NCBI GenBank assembly: GCA_015493475.1
Contig: WGDC01000052.1
Coordinates: 102,693-166,692, forward strand
DNA: 64,000 nucleotides
From: Deltaproteobacteria bacterium
GTDB taxonomy: Bacteria; Desulfobacterota; Dissulfuribacteria; Dissulfuribacterales; QOAL01
Direction of reading: 5' to 3'
The notes under the pieces are model-generated. The model was not told where the DNA came from. It was given only the letters and a program-made list of their open reading frames with translations, and did no database searches. Below, piece by piece: positions 36,532-45,269 of the stretch (positions are counted from its first letter, which is position 1; each line of letters starts with the position of its first letter). The position numbers were made by a program, and so were the translations under genes.

Positions 36532-38550
36532 TTATTGATCCTTGGCGCGGACACCCATGCGTCTCAAGACCTCCGCACACCTTTGGCACACGTCCATGAA
36601 TTCCCTGTCCTTTCCAACATAGGTGCTCCAAGTCCAGCACCTGGCGCACTTGGCGCCCCGGGCCGGGAGCACGAGACAGGAAAGCCCCTTAATCTCCTCG
36701 CTTTTCCAGATGTCCTTCCGGGTCCCCTGCTCCGTGTCAAAATCATCTACAATCTCGAGCTGCGAGACTATGGTAACCATCTTCAGGCACTCTTCAAGTT
36801 CCTCGATAGGCTCCAGGCCAAGGCCCTCCGGAAGCCTCACTAGCACCCTGGCGTCAAGTGCGAGGCCAATCCGTTTCTCCCTTCGCGCAAGCTCTAGGGC
36901 CTTTGTGATCTCTCCTCTCAAATCGAACACCTTGCCCCAAAACTCCCTTTCCTCACTGGATAGCAGCCTGCGGGGAGGCTCAGTCAACATCTCTAAGAAA
37001 ACGGACCCGTCATTACTCCCCGTAAGATGCGCCCATGCCTCATCCGCAGTAAAAGACAGGACCGGGGCCATGTTCAAAACAAGATGCATGGCGATGTGGT
37101 AAAGGGCCGTCTGGGCAGAACGCCTTTTGCTGCCATCCCTCAGCTCGCAGTAAAGCCTGTCCTTGATGATGTCGAGATACAGGGAGCTAAGATCCACTGT
37201 GCAGAGCTTATGTATCTGGTGAAATACCACATGAAACCTGTATTCCCCGTATCCCTTCTTCACCTTGTCCACTACCTCGGACATCTGTGTAAGGGCCCAT
37301 CTGTCCAAGGGTTCAAGGTCTTTAAGGGGCATAGAGTCACGTTGGGGATCGAAATCGCTCAAATTGCTCAAGAGATACCGGATGGTATTTCTGATTTTCC
37401 TGTACGCCTCCGTTAGCCTCTGGAGTATCTCGTCAGATATCTTTATATCGTCGCGGTAATCCTCGGCGCTTACCCATAGTCTCAAGATCTCTGCGCCAAA
37501 TCGCTTGATGAGTTTTTCAGGAGGTATGACATTCCCCACGGACTTGGACATCTTCTTGCCCTTTCCGTCCACCACGAAGCCATGGGTAAGGACAGACCTG
37601 TACGGCGCCATGTCCCTCGTTGCAACAGATGTCAAAAGTGAGCTCTGGAACCATCCCCTGTGTTGGTCGCTTCCCTCAAGATACATGTCTGCCGGCCAAG
37701 ACAACTCTTTCCTGTCCTCAAGCACGGCTGCATGGCTTATCCCCGAATCGAACCACACATCAAGTATGTCCTCTTCCCTGCCAAAATCACTCCCGCCACA
37801 TGAAGGACAGATGTAACCGTCCGGCATGAAATCACTGGCTGGCCTTGCAAACCACGAATCCGCTCCTTCCTTTTCAAAAAAGGAGACTATTTTTTCGGCC
37901 ATCTCTTCCGTAAGGACAGGTTCTCCACAGTCCCTGCAGATAAAAACGGTTATGGGAACGCCCCAGGCCCTCTGCCTTGAAATACACCAGTCGGGACGGG
38001 CCTCCACCATACCGTGTATTCTGTCACGCCCCCAGGAAGGAATCCACTTTACCATGTCAATGTTTTCAAGGGCCCTTTTCCTGAGCCCGTTCCGTTCCAT
38101 GGAGATGAACCACTGGGCGGTGGCCCTGAAAATTACGGGCCTCTTGCACCTCCAGCAGTGCGGATAGCTGTGGGAAAGCTCTTCTGAGTAGATGAGCATT
38201 CCCTTTTCCCTTAACAGGTCTATGATTGCCGGATTCGCCTTGAATATGTTCTGGCCTGCGAAGCCCTCCACTTCCGCAGTAAAAAGACCTCGGTGATCCA
38301 CCGGGGAGTAAACCTCGAGATCGTATTTCCTGCTGCTGTCGTAGTCTTCTGTTCCGTGACCCGGCGCTATGTGGACAATGCCTGTACCGCTGTCCAAGGT
38401 GACATAGTCGGCAGTTATCACGGGCCCCTTCCTATCTATAAAGGGATGAACTACGCTGAGGCCCTCAAGCTCGGCCCCCTTCATTTCATGAAGGATCTCC
38501 ACGTCGGGCAACTCGAGCCCAAGGGACAGAAGGATAGCCTGCAGCCGCCC
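36532..38550 (-). CDS. ileS: Isoleucyl-tRNA synthetase, part after the in-frame stop
   Basis: Codons 290-961 of the ileS reading frame plus its stop. The frame continues without shift from the amber codon, and homology resumes at once (GRLQAILLSLGLE). It holds the rest of the editing domain (GTGIVHIAPGHGTEDY with the essential editing aspartate), the KMSKS loop in GKKMSKSVGN, the anticodon-binding helices and a C-terminal zinc site (CARC and CQRC). There is no credible start codon with a ribosome site at its beginning; the first possible ones are TTG at 38511 and ATG further in. It would not be made efficiently unless the stop is read through. Confidence 0.85.
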   Translation of the reverse strand, partial: GRLQAILLSLGLELPDVEILHEMKGAELEGLSVVHPFIDRKGPVITADYVTLDSGTGIVHIAPGHGTEDYDSSRKYDLEVYSPVDHRGLFTAEVEGFAGQNIFKANPAIIDLLREKGMLIYSEELSHSYPHCWRCKRPVIFRATAQWFISMERNGLRKRALENIDMVKWIPSWGRDRIHGMVEARPDWCISRQRAWGVPITVFICRDCGEPVLTEEMAEKIVSFFEKEGADSWFARPASDFMPDGYICPSCGGSDFGREEDILDVWFDSGISHAAVLEDRKELSWPADMYLEGSDQHRGWFQSSLLTSVATRDMAPYRSVLTHGFVVDGKGKKMSKSVGNVIPPEKLIKRFGAEILRLWVSAEDYRDDIKISDEILQRLTEAYRKIRNTIRYLLSNLSDFDPQRDSMPLKDLEPLDRWALTQMSEVVDKVKKGYGEYRFHVVFHQIHKLCTVDLSSLYLDIIKDRLYCELRDGSKRRSAQTALYHIAMHLVLNMAPVLSFTADEAWAHLTGSNDGSVFLEMLTEPPRRLLSSEEREFWGKVFDLRGEITKALELARREKRIGLALDARVLVRLPEGLGLEPIEELEECLKMVTIVSQLEIVDDFDTEQGTRKDIWKSEEIKGLSCLVLPARGAKCARCWTWSTYVGKDREFMDVCQRCAEVLRRMGVRAKDQ

Positions 38551-38553
38551 CTA
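38551..38553 (-). other. In-frame TAG (amber) codon 289 interrupting ileS
   Basis: The 961-codon ileS frame (39417 to 36532) contains this one stop. The context is ...LVA-TAG-GRLQ..., where related enzymes usually have LVAEGRL or similar, so a GAG-to-TAG change of one base is the simplest origin. It falls in the editing domain (CP1). Both sides are otherwise intact. Possible explanations are a base error, a real nonsense mutation with a second ileS elsewhere, suppression or recoding. TAG ends several other genes here (endonuclease V-like, prfA, CBS-ACT, cheB, murI), so it is not globally reassigned. Confidence 0.9.
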
Positions 38554-39417
38554 AGCAACAAGCCAGATCTCGTCCCGACCTCGGCTCCCGGAAAGGGCAT
38601 TTTTCGCCTTTTCCGCCGGAACCCTGACCACAAGATACCCGGAATCAGGGTGCACGGCCACGGCCCTGTTGGCAGGCAGAGTCCAAGGCGTTGTGGTCCA
38701 GATAAGGACGTAACACCCTTCCTCTGGGATGCCCGGCACCCTTTTCTTCAGCCACGCCTTCATGTCTTCGCCGCAGTGGAACCGAACAGTTATGGACGGG
38801 GAGGAATGGGGCGCATACTCAACCTCGGCCTCGGCAAGGGCGGTAACACATGTAGGACACCAGTACACGGGCTTGGTACTCTTTACCACGTAGCCTTTGA
38901 GATAGATATCGCAGAATTCACGGACAATTGCCGCCTCGTAATCGTAATTCATGGTCAGATAGGGATTTTCCCAGTCTCCGAGTACCCCAAGACGCTCGAA
39001 TTCCTTTCTCTGGATGTCCACGAAGCGTTCAGCGTACCGCCTGCACTGCCTTCTTATCTCGAGCTTGTCCATCTTGTACCGTTTGGAGCCAAGCTTTTTT
39101 TCCACATTGTGCTCAATTGGCAGACCGTGGCAGTCCCAACCGGGCACGAAAGGGGCGACATGCCCTGTCATCATTCTATATTTTACTATTATGTCCTTAA
39201 GCACCTTGTTGACCGTGTGGCCAAGGTGAAGATGACCGTTGGCATAGGGAGGACCATCATGAAGAACAAACATCGGTCGTCCCTGTCCGGCCTCTAACAA
39301 CCTTTTGTAAAGGCCCATCTCACGCCATTTCGTGAGCATCATAGGCTCTTTCTGACTGAGATTGGCCTTCATTGGAAACTTGGTTCTCGGCAGATTCAGC
39401 GTGTCTTTATAATCCAT
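38551..39417 (-). CDS. ileS: Isoleucyl-tRNA synthetase, N-terminal part up to the in-frame stop
   Basis: Class I synthetase charging tRNA-Ile, a cytoplasmic and normally essential enzyme. These 288 residues contain the HIGH signature (PYANGHLHLGH near 58), the WDCHGLPIE stretch near 94, and the start of the editing domain with WTTTPWTLPANRA near 241. ATG 39417 is the natural start. The polypeptide ends at the TAG and would lack most of the editing domain, the KMSKS loop and tRNA-binding domains, so by itself it cannot work. First gene of a minus-strand run with the phosphatidyltransferase, rsmI and kdsB. Confidence 0.9.
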   Translation of the reverse strand: MDYKDTLNLPRTKFPMKANLSQKEPMMLTKWREMGLYKRLLEAGQGRPMFVLHDGPPYANGHLHLGHTVNKVLKDIIVKYRMMTGHVAPFVPGWDCHGLPIEHNVEKKLGSKRYKMDKLEIRRQCRRYAERFVDIQRKEFERLGVLGDWENPYLTMNYDYEAAIVREFCDIYLKGYVVKSTKPVYWCPTCVTALAEAEVEYAPHSSPSITVRFHCGEDMKAWLKKRVPGIPEEGCYVLIWTTTPWTLPANRAVAVHPDSGYLVVRVPAEKAKNALSGSRGRDEIWLVA

Positions 39418-39661
39418 AAGGTGTACACCCGACTATTTTTTCATTTTTTCTCATGCTGCCAAGTCTTAGCCCATTTTCCCTTAGCTCTCAAGGATGTTTT
39501 GAAACTTTTGATATGTTCTCATTTCCCGGGCGTCACTGCAGCTCGCTGAGGATGGAAAAAAATTTTCTGACTGGTTCCAATTTTACTTAATGGTTTGGCG
39601 GGAATTTTCGATAAAAACATTGAATGGACGCATTAAACAAAAACATTACAGAGGTCATTCT

Positions 39662-40033
39662 ATGAAGGCACTAGTGGTCGATGACTCCAAATCCATGCGT
39701 AACATAGTAAAGGCGGGCTTGAAACAGATGAACGCCTTTGGCGAGATTAGGGAGGCGGTCAACGGGGCGGACGCCCTGGAAAAAATAAAAAGTGACGGCC
39801 CCTTCGATATTGTGCTGCTTGACTGGTATATGCCGGAGATGGAGGGCTATGACTGCCTCGTGGAAATCAGGAAAAAACCGGAATGGAATGATACCAAGAT
39901 CATGATGGTGACCACTGAAAATCAGCAGGAAAACGTCATAAAGGCCGTAATGGCCGGTGCCAACGAATACCTCATGAAACCCTTTACACCGGAAATGCTG
40001 GAAGAAAAAGTAAGAATGGTGCTCGATTTATGA
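39662..40033 (+). CDS. cheY: Chemotaxis response regulator CheY
   Basis: 123-residue single receiver domain. The acidic pair is in VVDDSKSM (DD at 7-8), the phospho-accepting aspartate in IVLLDWYMPEMEGYD near 54, T in MVTTENQ near 82, and K in YLMKPFTP near 104. The start is set at ATG 39662 with GAGG upstream; the frame is open 24 codons further but without support. First gene of the chemotaxis run, overlapping cheB by 4 nt (ATGA). Confidence 0.95.
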   Translation: MKALVVDDSKSMRNIVKAGLKQMNAFGEIREAVNGADALEKIKSDGPFDIVLLDWYMPEMEGYDCLVEIRKKPEWNDTKIMMVTTENQQENVIKAVMAGANEYLMKPFTPEMLEEKVRMVLDL

Positions 40034-41136
40034 TTCGTGTCTTGGTTGTTGACGATTCGGTAGTCTTCAGAAAGATACTCCAGGAGGCCCTCGGCAGGAA
40101 GCCGCGGCTAAGGGTAGTAGGCACTGCCTCAAACGGGCGCGAGGCAGTCCAAAAGATAAGGATACTAAAACCTGATGTAACCGTCCTGGACGTGGAGATG
40201 CCTAAGATGGACGGGCTCGCCACACTCGAGGCCATCAAAAGGCAGCACCTAAGGACCGTGGTGATCATGTTTTCAAGCCTTACGAGTCAGGGCGCCAAGA
40301 CCACCCTTGATGCTCTCGCCAAAGGTGCGGTTGATTTCGTGCCCAAGCCCAAGGGCACGGGAGCATTTTCCGAAAGCGTCAAAATCATAGAGGGCCTTCT
40401 TATACCGAAAATAGTGGCCCTTGGGGCAAGTGGCAACGGATGCAGGCCCCTAAGACCTGTGAAAAGAGCGACGGTGGATCCACAGAAACAGCACTCTGCC
40501 GGTCCATCAGGGGCCGGGGTAACCACTCCGCCCAGGAACCGGGTTATAAGAGCGGGTAAGATCGAGGCCATAGGCATTGGCGTATCCACAGGAGGGCCTA
40601 ACTCACTTAATGAGGTGATACCGCTCTTTCCCGCAAATTTCAGGCTGCCCGTCTTCCTGGTCCAGCACATGCCGCCGCTTTTTACAGCGCAGCTTGCCAA
40701 CAGGCTAGACCAAAAGTCGAAGCTCAATGTGGTGGAGGCCAAGGACAACATGCCCGTAAGGGCCGGAACAGTTTATGTAGCACCGGGAGACTTTCACATG
40801 GAGGTTAAGAGAAGGGACAAATCCTGTGTTATCAGCCTGAACCAGAAACCCCCTGAAAACAGCTGCCGTCCGGCAGTGGACGTGCTCTTCAGGTCCCTTG
40901 CGGAAACCTACGGAGGCAGGGTGCTTGCAACGGTCATGACCGGAATGGGGCAAGACGGCCTCAAGGGGGCAAAGATACTTAAACAAAAAGGGGCGGTAGT
41001 CCTGGCCCAGGACAAAGATAGCTGCGTGGTCTGGGGCATGCCAAAGTTCGTGGCGGAATCGGGACTTGCAGACAGAGTGGTGCCCCTTTGGAAAATTACC
41101 TCAACGATACTGGAACTATCAGGGCATAGATTTTAG
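40030..41136 (+). CDS. cheB: Protein-glutamate methylesterase CheB
   Basis: 368 residues: receiver domain (1-120, phospho-aspartate in VTVLDVEMPKMDG near 57), a basic linker of about 60 residues, and a C-terminal methylesterase with the Ser-His-Asp triad in GVSTGGP, FLVQHMPP and VMTGMGQDG. It removes methyl groups from receptors during adaptation. Ends 21 nt before cheR, its opposing enzyme. Confidence 0.96.
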   Translation: MIRVLVVDDSVVFRKILQEALGRKPRLRVVGTASNGREAVQKIRILKPDVTVLDVEMPKMDGLATLEAIKRQHLRTVVIMFSSLTSQGAKTTLDALAKGAVDFVPKPKGTGAFSESVKIIEGLLIPKIVALGASGNGCRPLRPVKRATVDPQKQHSAGPSGAGVTTPPRNRVIRAGKIEAIGIGVSTGGPNSLNEVIPLFPANFRLPVFLVQHMPPLFTAQLANRLDQKSKLNVVEAKDNMPVRAGTVYVAPGDFHMEVKRRDKSCVISLNQKPPENSCRPAVDVLFRSLAETYGGRVLATVMTGMGQDGLKGAKILKQKGAVVLAQDKDSCVVWGMPKFVAESGLADRVVPLWKITSTILELSGHRF

Positions 41137-41157
41137 GAAAAAGGGGAACATCAGATC

Positions 41158-41973
41158 ATGATTAATCCGGAACAGTTCCGGTTCTTTTCTACAATGGTCA
41201 AGGAATCAAGCGGTATCGCCCTCTCAAAGGGCAAGGAGTACCTGCTTGAGAGCAGGCTCAACGAACTTGCAAGGGTACTTGGCCTGAAGGACCTCAATGA
41301 CCTGTACAGAAAGGCCAAATTCAAGCCTACCCCGAAACTGAAGGAACAGATCATCGAGGCCATGACAACGAATGAGACGTACTTCTTCAGGGATCAGCAC
41401 CCCTTTGAGGTACTCAAGAAAGAGATAATACCAGAACTCATAGATGCGAGGAAAGACAAAAAGGCCCTTAAGTTCTGGAGCGCCGCCTGCTCAACCGGGC
41501 AGGAGCCATACAGTATAGCCATAATACTTGAGGAAAATTTCCCTCAAATCAAGACCTGGCGAAGGGAGATTGTGGCCTCGGATATCTCGCAGCAAGCCGT
41601 GGACAAGGGCCGCGCCGGCCGTTTTACCCAGGTAGAGGTGAACCGTGGCCTGCCCATCCAGCTTCTGATCAAGTATTTCAAGCAGCAGGGAGCATTCTGG
41701 ATGGTGGACCAGAGGCTGAAAAAGCTCATCCGATTCAAGCGGGTAAACCTCATGGGCCCCCTAATAGGGATTAACAACATCGACGTGGTCATGTGCAGAT
41801 ACGTGCTTATTTACTTCGATCAGAAGACGAAACAGGCCATACTTGAGAAGATAGTGAAGGTATTAAACCCGGGCGGATACCTTTTTCTCGGGGCCACGGA
41901 AACACCGGTGGGCCTTCCTTCTTTCATGAAGCGGAAGAACTTCGGCAGGACCACCTGCTGGCAAAAACAGTAA
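41158..41973 (+). CDS. cheR: Chemotaxis protein methyltransferase CheR
   Basis: 271 residues. Methylates glutamates on chemoreceptors with SAM. The N-terminal helical domain is followed by the SAM fold with TNETYFFRDQHPFE, FWSAACSTGQEPYSIA and VMCRYVLIYFDQKTK, the CheR signatures. No C-terminal tetratricopeptide extension. Followed 49 nt later by cheA. Confidence 0.96.
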   Translation: MINPEQFRFFSTMVKESSGIALSKGKEYLLESRLNELARVLGLKDLNDLYRKAKFKPTPKLKEQIIEAMTTNETYFFRDQHPFEVLKKEIIPELIDARKDKKALKFWSAACSTGQEPYSIAIILEENFPQIKTWRREIVASDISQQAVDKGRAGRFTQVEVNRGLPIQLLIKYFKQQGAFWMVDQRLKKLIRFKRVNLMGPLIGINNIDVVMCRYVLIYFDQKTKQAILEKIVKVLNPGGYLFLGATETPVGLPSFMKRKNFGRTTCWQKQ

Positions 41974-42022
41974 AAAAACAGGGGAACTCAGAAAAAAATA
42001 CAAAAAAATCAGGAGATAAACC

Positions 42023-44725
42023 ATGGGAATGGAAGACGACATCCTAAAAGACTTTCTCGCAGAATCCAAGGACAACCTGGAACTGCTTGACCAGCAATTC
42101 GTGGAGCTTGAACAGGATCCTGAAAACGAGGAGCTCATAAAGAGCATCTTCAGGACCATCCACACCATAAAGGGCACCTCGGGTTTCTTCGGTTTTACCA
42201 CGCTCGAGGGCATAGCCCACTTTGCAGAGGACATACTTTCAAAGCTCCGTGACGGCATCATCAAGGTCAACGAAGAGATAACCACCATGCTGCTGCAGTC
42301 TGTGGATTACATAAAGGCCATCCTATCAGAGCTAGAATCGACCGGTAAGGAGCCTGTGGATACGGATTATCTAGACTTCATAGTTGACCTGAGAAATTTC
42401 TCCGAAAAGATAACAAAGTCAGGAGTGGCGAAGGGGCAACAGCCGGAAACAGAGGCCAAGGAAACAGGCGAGGGCCAAACCGATGCCGGCACCACTACGG
42501 ACCAGGAACCTGCCGTTGACGAGGAAAAGAAAGAGGCAAAGCCTGAAGCGGCGGAAAAACAGGCCCAGGACAAAAAGAAAGAAAAGAAACCCGTTCCCCT
42601 AAAAGAAACGCCCAAGACAGCCGCCAAGAAGAAGGGCCCAGCGAGGAAAACAAGCCCGGCCGCCACCCACCTGACGGAAAGCCATGTAAGGATAGACGTT
42701 CACCTCCTTGACCAGCTCATGACCCTTGCGGGAGAGCTGGTGCTTTCCCGCAACAGGCTCACCCAGCTTGCCAACCAGCTTAACGATCCCGAGTTCCTCA
42801 CGGCAAACCAGCGCATGAGCCTCGTTGTGACAGAACTGCAAGAACAGATAATGAAGACCAGGATGCAGCCCATCGGCAACGTCTTCAACAAATTTCCGAG
42901 AATAGTCAGGGACCTTGCCAAGACCGCTGAAAAAAAGGTGCAACTTCGCATAGAAGGAGCCGAAACGGAGCTTGACCGCTCCATAATAGAAAGCATAAAG
43001 GACCCTCTTACGCACATGGTCAGGAACTCCATCGACCACGGCATAGAGGCCCCTGATATCAGGGTCCAGAAAGAAAAGCCGCCAGTCGGCACCCTCACAA
43101 TGAAGGCCTACCACGAAGGAGGCCAGGTGATAATCGAAATCGTGGATGACGGCGCAGGCATTGACCCTGACAAGCTAAGGCAAAAGGCTATTGAAAAGGG
43201 TATAATTACAGAGGAACAGGCGGAGGCCCTGACCGACCGCGAGGCCCTGATGCTTATATTCCAGCCAGGCTTTTCCACTGCGGAAAAGGTCACCAACATT
43301 TCTGGCAGAGGGGTTGGAATGGACGTGGTCAAGACCAACATCGAGAAACTCGGTGGGACAGTGGAACTGATGAGCGAAGTGGGTGTTGGGACCACCATCA
43401 AGATAAAAATACCCCTTACCCTCGCTATAATACCGGCTCTCATAGTTACAAGCCAAGACCAGCGTTACGCCATTCCGCAGGTAAACCTCGTGGAACTTGT
43501 CCATCTCAATCCCAAGCTCATGGAAAGAGACGTGCAAAAGATAGGAAATTCCGAGTTTTACCGGCTCCGCGGCGAGATACTCCCCTTGATACGGCTGAGA
43601 AACGTGCTCCGCCTTGAGGAGGAAGAGCATGACGGGACCGGTGAAGGCATGAACATAGTCGTGCTTAATGCGGGAGGCAATCTTTTTGGTCTCGTTGTTG
43701 ACTCCATAAGCGATTCGGAAGAAATAGTGGTCAAGCCCCTCGGATCCCATCTGAAGCACATACCTACATTTGCGGGCACGACCCTCATGGGTGACGGCAG
43801 GGTGGCCCTTATCCTGGACGTCGTGGGAATAACCTCCTCGGCGGCGGCAGGGGATGACGCCATGAAACACGGAACAGTTGTGAGTACAAAAGGCATGGAA
43901 GACGACCACCAGTTCCTCCTGCTTTGCACTATCGGCCAGGATGAATACTTCGCTCTGCCTCTCGCCTTGGTCAACCGGCTTGACAAGATAAAGGCGACAG
44001 ATCTGGAATTCGTGGGAGGAAAAGAGGTCATTCAATACAGAGGCCATTCCATGCCGGTAATCAGGCTGGAAAACTACCTCCCCATCTCTCCCCTGCCGGA
44101 GCAGGAAGAATACCATCTCATCGTATTCCACATGAATCACAAGGACGTGGCCTTCTTAGTGTCGCAGATTGATGACAGTCTGGATCTTGCCATAGACGTG
44201 GAAGAAGGGACATTCAAGCAGGAGGGCATTCTTGGCTCCGCAATCATCAAGGACCGGACTACCCTGTTCCTTGATGTTTACCAGATAATATCCCTGCACG
44301 ATCCTGACTTCTTCACCCAAGAGGATCTCTACGCAGAGACCCCAGCCAGGGTGCTTCTCGCAGAGGATTCCACCTTCTACAGGAACATGCTTTCTTCCTA
44401 CCTCACTGGCGCGGGATATGACGTAGTCCTTGCAGAGGATGGACAAAAGGCATGGGAGATATACCAGTCAGACCATTTTGACCTGATTATCACGGACATA
44501 GAGATGCCCAAGATGAACGGTTTTGAGCTTACCCGAAAGATAAGGGACGAGGGCAACAACAAGGATATTCCAATCATAGCTGTTACATCCCTTTCCGGGG
44601 AGGAAAACCGTCAAAGAGGCCTCGAGGCCGGCATTAATGACTACCAGTCAAAGCTCGACAGAGACAGGGTCCTGAGGGCCGCTAACAACCTGTTGAGGGA
44701 AAAAGCGTTGGATACCGCTGCATAA
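42023..44725 (+). CDS. cheA: Hybrid chemotaxis kinase CheA with two CheW-like domains and a receiver
   Basis: 900 residues. Order: HPt domain with H47 (RTIHTIKGTSGF); charged Ala/Pro/Lys/Glu-rich linker (about 135-215) in place of a clear P2; dimerisation helices from 225; HATPase with MVRNSIDHGIE near 333 and GRGVGMDVV near 430; CheW-like domain (about 470-610); a second, diverged CheW-like domain (about 625-765, FLLLCTIGQDEYFALPLALV); and a C-terminal receiver with LIITDIEMPKMNGF. The second CheW and the fused receiver depart from the classic layout; the receiver may act as a phosphate sink. Confidence 0.94.
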   Translation: MGMEDDILKDFLAESKDNLELLDQQFVELEQDPENEELIKSIFRTIHTIKGTSGFFGFTTLEGIAHFAEDILSKLRDGIIKVNEEITTMLLQSVDYIKAILSELESTGKEPVDTDYLDFIVDLRNFSEKITKSGVAKGQQPETEAKETGEGQTDAGTTTDQEPAVDEEKKEAKPEAAEKQAQDKKKEKKPVPLKETPKTAAKKKGPARKTSPAATHLTESHVRIDVHLLDQLMTLAGELVLSRNRLTQLANQLNDPEFLTANQRMSLVVTELQEQIMKTRMQPIGNVFNKFPRIVRDLAKTAEKKVQLRIEGAETELDRSIIESIKDPLTHMVRNSIDHGIEAPDIRVQKEKPPVGTLTMKAYHEGGQVIIEIVDDGAGIDPDKLRQKAIEKGIITEEQAEALTDREALMLIFQPGFSTAEKVTNISGRGVGMDVVKTNIEKLGGTVELMSEVGVGTTIKIKIPLTLAIIPALIVTSQDQRYAIPQVNLVELVHLNPKLMERDVQKIGNSEFYRLRGEILPLIRLRNVLRLEEEEHDGTGEGMNIVVLNAGGNLFGLVVDSISDSEEIVVKPLGSHLKHIPTFAGTTLMGDGRVALILDVVGITSSAAAGDDAMKHGTVVSTKGMEDDHQFLLLCTIGQDEYFALPLALVNRLDKIKATDLEFVGGKEVIQYRGHSMPVIRLENYLPISPLPEQEEYHLIVFHMNHKDVAFLVSQIDDSLDLAIDVEEGTFKQEGILGSAIIKDRTTLFLDVYQIISLHDPDFFTQEDLYAETPARVLLAEDSTFYRNMLSSYLTGAGYDVVLAEDGQKAWEIYQSDHFDLIITDIEMPKMNGFELTRKIRDEGNNKDIPIIAVTSLSGEENRQRGLEAGINDYQSKLDRDRVLRAANNLLREKALDTAA

Positions 44726-44741
44726 CGAAGGAGCAACGAGA

Positions 44742-45266
44742 ATGAACCAAAATAACGATACACTTCCAGCAGTTGACAATAGAGGAAACGTCGTAGAGAT
44801 GGCCATGGCCGACACAGCTCAGTTTGTCACCTTTTACTACGACAAGCACTTTTTCGGCCTGCCCATAGACGATGTAATCGAGATAAACAGGGCGCTCGAC
44901 GTAACACCAGTACCCATGGCCCCTCGCTACGTGTCCGGGGTGGTAAACCTCCGGGGGCAGATACTGACTGCCATCAATCTGGCAAGAAGAATAGGCCTTC
45001 TGTGCAAGATCAAGGAAGGCACGGGCAAAAGGGAATTCAACAACGTGATAATGGGGGACAGGGAGGAGCCGGTAAGCCTGCTCGTGGAAAGAATCGGGGA
45101 TGTAATGTCCATCCCGACGGAAAAGATAGAACCCCCTCCAGACATGATTGAGGGAATAGACCTCAAGTACGTGGATCAGGTGTGCAAGCTCGACAGCAAG
45201 CTTCTCATAATCCTGAATAGCAAGGCACTTGAAAAGGCTGAGGAGTCCAAAAAGAACAAGTCATGA
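44742..45266 (+). CDS. cheW: Chemotaxis adaptor CheW
   Basis: 174 residues with one CheW domain (FVTFYYDKHFFGLPIDDVIEI, YVSGVVNLRGQILTAINL, VSLLVERIGDVMSI). It joins receptors to CheA. GGAG precedes ATG 44742. Between cheA and the DnaJ-like gene. Confidence 0.94.
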   Translation: MNQNNDTLPAVDNRGNVVEMAMADTAQFVTFYYDKHFFGLPIDDVIEINRALDVTPVPMAPRYVSGVVNLRGQILTAINLARRIGLLCKIKEGTGKREFNNVIMGDREEPVSLLVERIGDVMSIPTEKIEPPPDMIEGIDLKYVDQVCKLDSKLLIILNSKALEKAEESKKNKS

Positions 45267-45269
45267 CAA

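Noticed and set aside
38551..38553. Pyrrolysine insertion as the explanation for the TAG in ileS
   Set aside because: There is no reason for pyrrolysine at this site, no pyl gene is visible, and TAG is used as a normal stop nearby. Kept only as a point to test.
38293..39297. Plus-strand 334-residue frame opposite ileS
   Set aside because: It is a shadow frame antisense to conserved synthetase motifs.
39418..39661. T-box or other leader riboswitch for ileS
   Set aside because: No T-box sequence or specifier-loop structure could be found in the minus-strand leader.
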